Shown here piece after piece: positions 33,562 through 38,342 of a DNA stretch of 38,342 nucleotides (its first letter is position 1; the number at the start of each line of letters is the position of its first letter). The stretch lies in contig PMKV01000019.1 in the NCBI GenBank assembly GCA_003157875.1, positions 3,611-41,952 of the forward strand. The letters run 5' to 3'. The translations under genes were made by a program, and so were the position numbers. The stretch is from Chloroflexota bacterium (GTDB taxonomy: Bacteria > Chloroflexota > Limnocylindria > Limnocylindrales > CSP1-4). The notes under the pieces are model-generated. The model saw only the letters and a list, made by a program, of their open reading frames with translations. It did no database searches and was not told where the DNA came from.

Positions 33562-35260
33562 CCGGCTCGCCCGCAGGAGCCTCGTCCTGCGCCTCCACGA
33601 GGCGGCCGCGGAGCGCGAACGGGCCGGCGTGGTCCACGTGAACCCGTACCGCGTGCCCTACGAGCTCGGGATCGCCCGCCAGATGGACGAGCTTGTTGTG
33701 GCGAGTGCGTCCGGAAAGGGCGACGCTCCCCTCCCCCGCCGTACCCTCCAGCGGGGGAATCGGCGACGCCGGCTCGTCGCTCTCGTCGGCGTCGGGATCG
33801 TGCAGGTCGAGTCTCCGGCGGGGTGGCGTGATGGCCTCGACCAGGACTTCGACGTCGCGGCCCAGCCATTCGAGGTTGCGCTCCAGCCCGATCGCCTCCT
33901 GGCGGGCCAGCAGCTCGTTGAGGCGGCGGCGCTTGACCGCGGGTGGAACGTCGTCCGGCATCTTGAGGGCTGGCGTCCCGGGTCGGGGCGAATAGGCGGC
34001 GGCGAAGACGGTATCGAAGCGGATATCGTCGAGGACGGCCAGGGTGGCCTCGAACTGGGCGTCGGTTTCGCCGCAGAACCCGACGATTACGTCCGTCGAT
34101 ACGGCGATCCCCGGCACGGCGGCGCGGATCCGGGCCAGGCGTTCGCGGTAGTGGTCGATCGTGTACTGGCGGCCCATCCGTTGCAGCATGGCGTCGTCGC
34201 CCGACTGGATCGGCAGGTGGAGGTGCTCGGCGACCGATTCGCACGTTGCCATGGCGTCTATCAATCGATCCGAGAGATCCCACGGGTGCGATGTGATGAA
34301 CCGCAACCGGGAAATCGCCGGCCCGCCGTCGGCGCCTCGGATGCCGTCGATGGCACACAGAAGCTCCGCCAGATCTGGCCGAGATCGCAGGTCCAGGCGG
34401 CGTCCGGCGGAGCGTTCGGTTTCGATGTGGCCGAACCGCTTCTCGGCCGGGAGGTCGTGGCCGTAGCTGTTGACGTTCTGCCCGAGGAGCGTCAGCTCGC
34501 GATATCCGGCCGCGGCGATCTCGCGCGCCTCGGCCACGATGTCATCGAACGGGCGGCTGCGCTCCGGCCCGCGGCTGAACGGCACGATGCAGTAGGTGCA
34601 GGTCTTGTCGCAGCCGTAGACGATCGGTAGCCAGGCCGAGATGGTCGAGGCGCGGGCGACCCGGCCCTCGGCCAGAGCGCTCGACCGAGATGCGGCCAGG
34701 CGGTCGGCGGCGCTGACGGGGCGGCCGGAGAGGACCGTGGTCGCGGCGGTAGAGACGGTCCGCAGCCCGACCGGGGACTGGGCGGAGACGAGACCGAGTC
34801 TGAGCGCCAGCTCTGGCTCCTCGTCGGGCCGCAGGAACATGTCGACTGCCGGGAATCGACGGGCCAGCCCGGCTCGCTCGGCCTCTCGAACGCCGCACCC
34901 GGTCAGGACGACACGCATCGCGGGGTGCGCCCGCTTCATCTCTGACAGGGCGCCCTGACGGCCGATCACCTTGGCCTCGGCATGCTCGCGAACAGCGCAG
35001 GTGTTGATCACGATGAGATCGGCGCCGTCCATGGAACCGGCCCGGACGCAGCCGGCGGCGAGAAGCTGACCGGCCATCTCCTCGGAGTCGCTCTGGTTCA
35101 TCTGACAGCCGAGGGTCCACATGTAGAAGCTCGGCAGGCTCCGCGTCTCGGGCCTGAATTCGACGAGATCGGCCGAGACGGAGGGCGGCACGGCGAGGGC
35201 CTCAGGCGGTGTCGAGACGGTCATGCGTGCGGCGAGGTCGCCGATCGATCGGACGGTCAT
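33548..35260 (-). CDS. miaB: tRNA-2-methylthio-N6-dimethylallyladenosine synthase MiaB
   Basis: A 570-residue radical-SAM methylthiotransferase. The N-terminal cluster cysteines are Cys52 (TLGCQMNQSDSE), Cys88 (INTCAVREHAEAKV) and Cys122; the radical-SAM CxxxCxxC is Cys217/221/224 (YGCDKTCTYC). Then LLGQNVNSYG, FITSHPWDLSD, HLHLPIQSGDD and the C-terminal TRAM domain (SGRTRHNKLVH). It is longer than usual, about 440-480, because of extra segments around 145-205, 268-292 and 481-514. The last splits the TRAM start with DADESDEPASPIPPLEG and carries a hairpin at DNA level. The start overlaps the PHP gene stop (ATGA). It works directly after MiaA, the next gene. Confidence 0.95.
   Translation of the reverse strand: MTVRSIGDLAARMTVSTPPEALAVPPSVSADLVEFRPETRSLPSFYMWTLGCQMNQSDSEEMAGQLLAAGCVRAGSMDGADLIVINTCAVREHAEAKVIGRQGALSEMKRAHPAMRVVLTGCGVREAERAGLARRFPAVDMFLRPDEEPELALRLGLVSAQSPVGLRTVSTAATTVLSGRPVSAADRLAASRSSALAEGRVARASTISAWLPIVYGCDKTCTYCIVPFSRGPERSRPFDDIVAEAREIAAAGYRELTLLGQNVNSYGHDLPAEKRFGHIETERSAGRRLDLRSRPDLAELLCAIDGIRGADGGPAISRLRFITSHPWDLSDRLIDAMATCESVAEHLHLPIQSGDDAMLQRMGRQYTIDHYRERLARIRAAVPGIAVSTDVIVGFCGETDAQFEATLAVLDDIRFDTVFAAAYSPRPGTPALKMPDDVPPAVKRRRLNELLARQEAIGLERNLEWLGRDVEVLVEAITPPRRRLDLHDPDADESDEPASPIPPLEGTAGEGSVALSGRTRHNKLVHLAGDPELVGHAVRVHVDHAGPFALRGRLVEAQDEAPAGEPDVLA
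33732..33758. repeat. Palindromic element inside miaB
   Basis: TCCCCCGC (33732-33739) pairs with GCGGGGGA (33751-33758) around an 11-base loop. It encodes the PIPPLEGTAGEGS part of the extra MiaB segment. The look is that of a palindromic repeat inserted in frame. Confidence 0.6.
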
Positions 35261-36264
35261 CTCGCGGCCGCCCGGGCCGTTGAGGGAGTCGGCGCTGCGC
35301 GGCCGAGTGCCGCGAATAGCGCGACCGCATCTTCGTCAGGGACGAAGAGAGCGGCGTGGGCCGCGGCGTAGGACTCGCCGTCCCCGTGGTAGTCGCTGCC
35401 ACCGGTCGGCACCAGACGCAGCACCGCCGCCAGGGCGGCCATCTCCGTGACCGTGGCGGCATCGAAGTGGCGGTAGTGGACTTCCAGCCCGCCGAGACCG
35501 GCGGCGATGAGGTCGGCGATGAGGTCCCGCCGGGTCGGGGCGTCGGCGAAGTGGGCCAGGACCGGCAGGCCGCCGGCGGCGCGGATGGCGGCGATGGCGT
35601 CACGCGGCCCCAGCCCCTGGCGCCGGACGTAGGCCGGCTGGCCGCGGGCAAGCAGGCCCTCCATCGCGGCGTCGACCGACAGCGCGTGCCCGGCCTGCAC
35701 GAGGAGGCGGGCGATCTGTGGGCGGCCGAGCGAGGATCCGGGGGCCAGCGCGAGAGAGCCGACTCCCGCGTCGATCGGCAGACCAAGCTCGCGCAACCGG
35801 GCGACGATCATCCCGAAACGGATCGAACGGGACCGGCGCTGCAGCTCCAACGCGGCCTCGAAGGCGTCGTCCGAGGGGTCTACTCCCAGGCCGACGACGT
35901 GCAATTCGCCTTCCCAGAGGCTCTCGATCCCCGGGGCTACGCTGTTGATCTCGACCGCCGGCACGAGGTCCAGTGGCAGGTCCGGCATGCCGGGCGCGTA
36001 CAGTTCACGCACGCCGGCCAGGGTGTCGTGGTCCGCCAGGCCCAGCACCCGCACGCCGGCCGCGGCCGCGGCTGCAACGAGGTCGCTCGGCTCCAGGACG
36101 CCGTCCGAGCGGCGGCTGTGGGTGTGGAGGTCGACGCGCGACGGATACGGTGGCACGACCGCCGGTCCGCTCATCTGGCGGCTGGCCCGGTCCTTGAACC
36201 GTACCGGGCCGGAGGCAGGCGCCTGCCGTCCCGTCGGGGCGGCCGAGCTGCTCTCCTGGCCCAC
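35257..36264 (-). CDS. PHP-domain phosphoesterase (RNase AM/YciV-TrpH-like)
   Basis: A 335-residue PHP metal-dependent phosphoesterase. Metal-binding motifs: DLHTHSRRSDG (residues 45-55), ADHDTLAGV (77 on), Glu about 105 in PAVEINS, LPVLAHF, and GSDYHGDG near the end. Relatives hydrolyse 3',5'-bisphosphorylated nucleotides or trim the 5' ends of RNAs one nucleotide at a time (RNase AM). Placement between ymdB/rny and miaB suits RNA work. I chose GTG 36264, one base after the ymdB stop and with GAGG upstream; ATG 36174 removes a disordered 30-residue leader and is also possible. Confidence 0.9.
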   Translation of the reverse strand: MGQESSSAAPTGRQAPASGPVRFKDRASRQMSGPAVVPPYPSRVDLHTHSRRSDGVLEPSDLVAAAAAAGVRVLGLADHDTLAGVRELYAPGMPDLPLDLVPAVEINSVAPGIESLWEGELHVVGLGVDPSDDAFEAALELQRRSRSIRFGMIVARLRELGLPIDAGVGSLALAPGSSLGRPQIARLLVQAGHALSVDAAMEGLLARGQPAYVRRQGLGPRDAIAAIRAAGGLPVLAHFADAPTRRDLIADLIAAGLGGLEVHYRHFDAATVTEMAALAAVLRLVPTGGSDYHGDGESYAAAHAALFVPDEDAVALFAALGRAAPTPSTARAAAR

Positions 36265-36265
36265 G

Positions 36266-37108
36266 TCAGACCTCGACGGTACGCTGGATACGCTCGACGG
36301 CAAGGGCCCGGCCGCTGGACGCATCGACGTCTATCAGGCAGGCGTTAAATACGACGGGACCGCTCCCCACCTCGAAGCGAGTCGGCAGGCCGTTGATGAA
36401 CCTTGGAATGACGGTGGCCGGGTCGAAGCCGATGACGCTGTGGATCGGCCCCACCATGCCGAGGTCGGATTGGTAGGCCGTGCCCTTGGGCATGATCCGC
36501 TCGTCGGCGGTGGGCACGTGGGTGTGCGTGCCGACGACGGCACTGACTCGGCCGTCGAGGTAGATGCCGAAGGCGTTCTTCTCGCTCGTCAGCTCGCAGT
36601 GGAAGTCGACGACGCGAACGAGAGGCAGCGGCTCCGAGGCCTGTTCGAGGAGCCGGTCGAACTCGGTGAACGGGTTTTCGATCGGGGTCATATACGTGCG
36701 GCCCTGGAAATTGAGGACAGCCACCTCGGTCCCATTCTCGGCGTGGAAGACGCCCCAGCCGCGCCCGGGAACGCCGTCGGTGCCGTAGTTGAGCGGCCGC
36801 AGGATCCGGTCCTCGTGCTCGATCTGTTCGTACATCTCGCGCTTGTCCCAGATGTGGTTGCCCGAGGTGATGACATCCACGCCGGACTTGAACATGGCCT
36901 CGGCCGTGGATGCCGTCAACCCCATGCCGCCGGCCACGTTCTCACCGTTGGCGGTCACGAAGTCGATCGCCAGCTCGTGTCGGAGACCGGGTAGAAGTGC
37001 CTCGACGGCGACTCTCCCGGGCTTGCCGATCAGGTCGCCGATCATCAGGATCCGGCAGACCCTGCCGCCCGAACCGGCAGATGGAGGCGTGCCTCCGGTC
37101 GTAGCCAC
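36266..37108 (-). CDS. ymdB: YmdB-family metallophosphodiesterase (TIGR00282)
   Basis: A 280-residue two-metal phosphodiesterase. Metal/active-site residues: Asp25 (MIGDLIGKPGR), TANGEN (52-57), GNHIWDK (83-89), His170 (VDFHCELTSEK), and His195/His197 (GTHTHVPTADE). The Bacillus relative cleaves 2',3'-cyclic nucleotides and affects biofilm and RNase Y function. It follows rny by six bases, a widely conserved pairing. The GTG start is short of a clean ribosome site; the first 16 residues (TTGGTPPSAGSGG) are low-complexity, and a start near VCRILMIGDL is possible. Confidence 0.93.
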   Translation of the reverse strand: MATTGGTPPSAGSGGRVCRILMIGDLIGKPGRVAVEALLPGLRHELAIDFVTANGENVAGGMGLTASTAEAMFKSGVDVITSGNHIWDKREMYEQIEHEDRILRPLNYGTDGVPGRGWGVFHAENGTEVAVLNFQGRTYMTPIENPFTEFDRLLEQASEPLPLVRVVDFHCELTSEKNAFGIYLDGRVSAVVGTHTHVPTADERIMPKGTAYQSDLGMVGPIHSVIGFDPATVIPRFINGLPTRFEVGSGPVVFNACLIDVDASSGRALAVERIQRTVEV

Positions 37109-37114
37109 CGGCGC

Positions 37115-38342
37115 CTACTTGGCGTATTCGACGGCCCGCGTCTCGCGGATGACCGTCACTTTGATCTGGCCAGGATAGGTGAGGCTGGCCTCGATCTTCT
37201 TGACCACGTCGCGGGCCAGGCGAGTCGCACTGACGTCGTCGATCTGATCGGGCTTGACGAGGACGCGGACCTCGCGGCCGGCCTGGACGGCGAAGCTCTT
37301 CTCGACGCCATCGAAGCTCTCGGCGATGGCCTGGAGATCCTCGAGGCGGCGGACGTACGTCTCCATCGACTCGCCTCGAGCGCCGGGGCGTGACGCGCTG
37401 ATCGCGTCGGCGACCTGGACGATGGGCGCCTCCTGCGATTCGAAGTCCACCTCCTGGTGGTGAGCGGCGATGGCGTTCACGACCTTGGGCGAGAGGTTGT
37501 GGCGCTGTGCGATCTGGGCCCCGATCTGGGCATGCGGGCCCTCGACCTCGTGGTCGATCGCCTTGCCCAGGTCGTGGAGAAGCCCACCGACCTTGGCCGC
37601 CTGGATGTCGGCACCCAGTTCGGCGGCGATGATGGCGGCCAGCCGGCTCGTCTCGACCGAATGGACGAGGACGTTCTGGCCGTAGCTGGTGCGGAACTTG
37701 AGGCGCCCGAGCAACTTGACGATCTCGGACGGCAAGGCCGGAACGCCGGCGTCGTAGATGGCCTGCTCGCCGGCCTGACGCATGACCAAATCGACTTCCG
37801 CCCTGGCTTTTGCCACGACTTCCTCGATGCGGCCGGGGTGGATGCGGCCGTCGGCCATGAGCTTGGTCAGCGCGATACGAGCAACCTCGCGGCGGACCGG
37901 GTCGAAAGCGCTGATGACGACCGTTTCGGGGGTGTCGTCGATGATCAGGTCGACGCCGGTGGCCTGTTCCAGGGCCCGGATGTTACGACCCTCGCGGCCG
38001 ATGATCCGACCCTTCATCTCGTCGTTGGGGAGATGAACCGCGGAGACGGTGTGCTCGGCGGTGTGGTCGGCCGCGATGCGCTGCATCGTAGTGATGACGA
38101 TCTCGCGGGCTCGTTCCTCGGCCTCCTCGCGCGCTTCGCGCTCGATCGACTTGGCCAGCTTCACGGCGTCGCGCTCCGCTTCGTCGCGGACGGCCTCGAG
38201 CAGCTGAGCCTTGGCCTCGGCAGCAGTCATACCGCTGACGCGTTCGAGGGCGGCAACATGCTCCTGTTGGGCGCGGGCCAGGTCGAGGCGGCTCTGCTCG
38301 AATTCACGCTCGCGATCGAGGAGCTTGCGGTCGCGCTGCTCG
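37115..38342 (-). CDS. rny: Ribonuclease Y (5' end beyond window)
   Basis: The 3' part of ribonuclease Y, 408 residues visible and the frame open to the window edge. Visible: the end of the charged coiled coil ([38 protein letters not shown]), the KH RNA-binding domain ([20 protein letters not shown]) and the HD domain with [23 protein letters not shown] and [10 protein letters not shown], ending in [20 protein letters not shown]. The N-terminal membrane helix is outside the window. RNase Y starts mRNA decay at the membrane. It is the first visible gene of the operon. Confidence 0.95.
   Translation of the reverse strand, partial: EQRDRKLLDREREFEQSRLDLARAQQEHVAALERVSGMTAAEAKAQLLEAVRDEAERDAVKLAKSIEREAREEAEERAREIVITTMQRIAADHTAEHTVSAVHLPNDEMKGRIIGREGRNIRALEQATGVDLIIDDTPETVVISAFDPVRREVARIALTKLMADGRIHPGRIEEVVAKARAEVDLVMRQAGEQAIYDAGVPALPSEIVKLLGRLKFRTSYGQNVLVHSVETSRLAAIIAAELGADIQAAKVGGLLHDLGKAIDHEVEGPHAQIGAQIAQRHNLSPKVVNAIAAHHQEVDFESQEAPIVQVADAISASRPGARGESMETYVRRLEDLQAIAESFDGVEKSFAVQAGREVRVLVKPDQIDDVSATRLARDVVKKIEASLTYPGQIKVTVIRETRAVEYAK

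Overview
The window is high-GC bacterial chromosome with almost no spare space between genes, many GTG starts and frequent stop/start overlaps. The gene set fits Chloroflexota (a Limnocylindria-like lineage is my guess): ribonuclease Y with the YmdB-type phosphodiesterase and miaB/miaA/hflX, a RodZ-like regulator after ftsK, ECF sigma factor, cell-wall-binding-2 repeats and several glycoside hydrolases. RNase Y plus YmdB argues against ordinary Actinobacteria. The placement is inference from gene content only.

Layout. 1-6244 (+): 3' end of ftsK, a RodZ-like membrane protein, pncC/cinA, a Mur ligase, yajQ and an orphan thiamine-diphosphate enzyme with an EPVA-repeat tail. 6279-9376 (-): nicotinate phosphoribosyltransferase, a hypothetical protein and a two-helix membrane protein with a histidine-rich tail. 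9692-10645 (+): PAS-GGDEF diguanylate cyclase. 10665-18785: GH3 glucosidase, small charged protein, FtsH-type protease, a secreted fusion of cell-wall-binding-2 repeats with an M14 carboxypeptidase, and an exported protein. 19011-20652 (+): ECF sigma factor overlapping its probable membrane anti-sigma partner. 20693-22919: dimethylargininase and a GH1 glucosidase. 22949-29328: accessory stretch with a VapBC pair, a DUF1349 protein, a DHFR-like reductase, a second (Phd/RelE-like) toxin-antitoxin pair, a DUF1963 protein and a decayed type I restriction-modification locus. 29329-31224: mostly non-coding DNA around one polyprenol-phosphate mannosyltransferase-like gene, carrying two diverged copies of a spaced repeat. 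31225-38342 (-): a tight operon rny-ymdB-PHP-miaB-miaA-hflX for RNA turnover, tRNA modification and ribosome rescue.

How it fits together. In many bacteria ftsK-rodZ-cinA and rny-ymdB-miaB lie near each other around recA. Here the two halves face each other from the window ends, separated by about 29 kb of unrelated and partly accessory genes. Themes inside are NAD recycling (PncC, PncB), cyclic-di-GMP (GGDEF enzyme, YajQ), envelope biology and a small mobile/defence zone. The most unusual signals are the fused and decayed hsdM-hsdS locus, the spaced repeat pair flanking the mannosyltransferase gene, the in-frame palindromic insertion in miaB, and the cell-wall-binding/M14 fusion. I found no tRNA, rRNA or CRISPR array and no intact insertion sequence.
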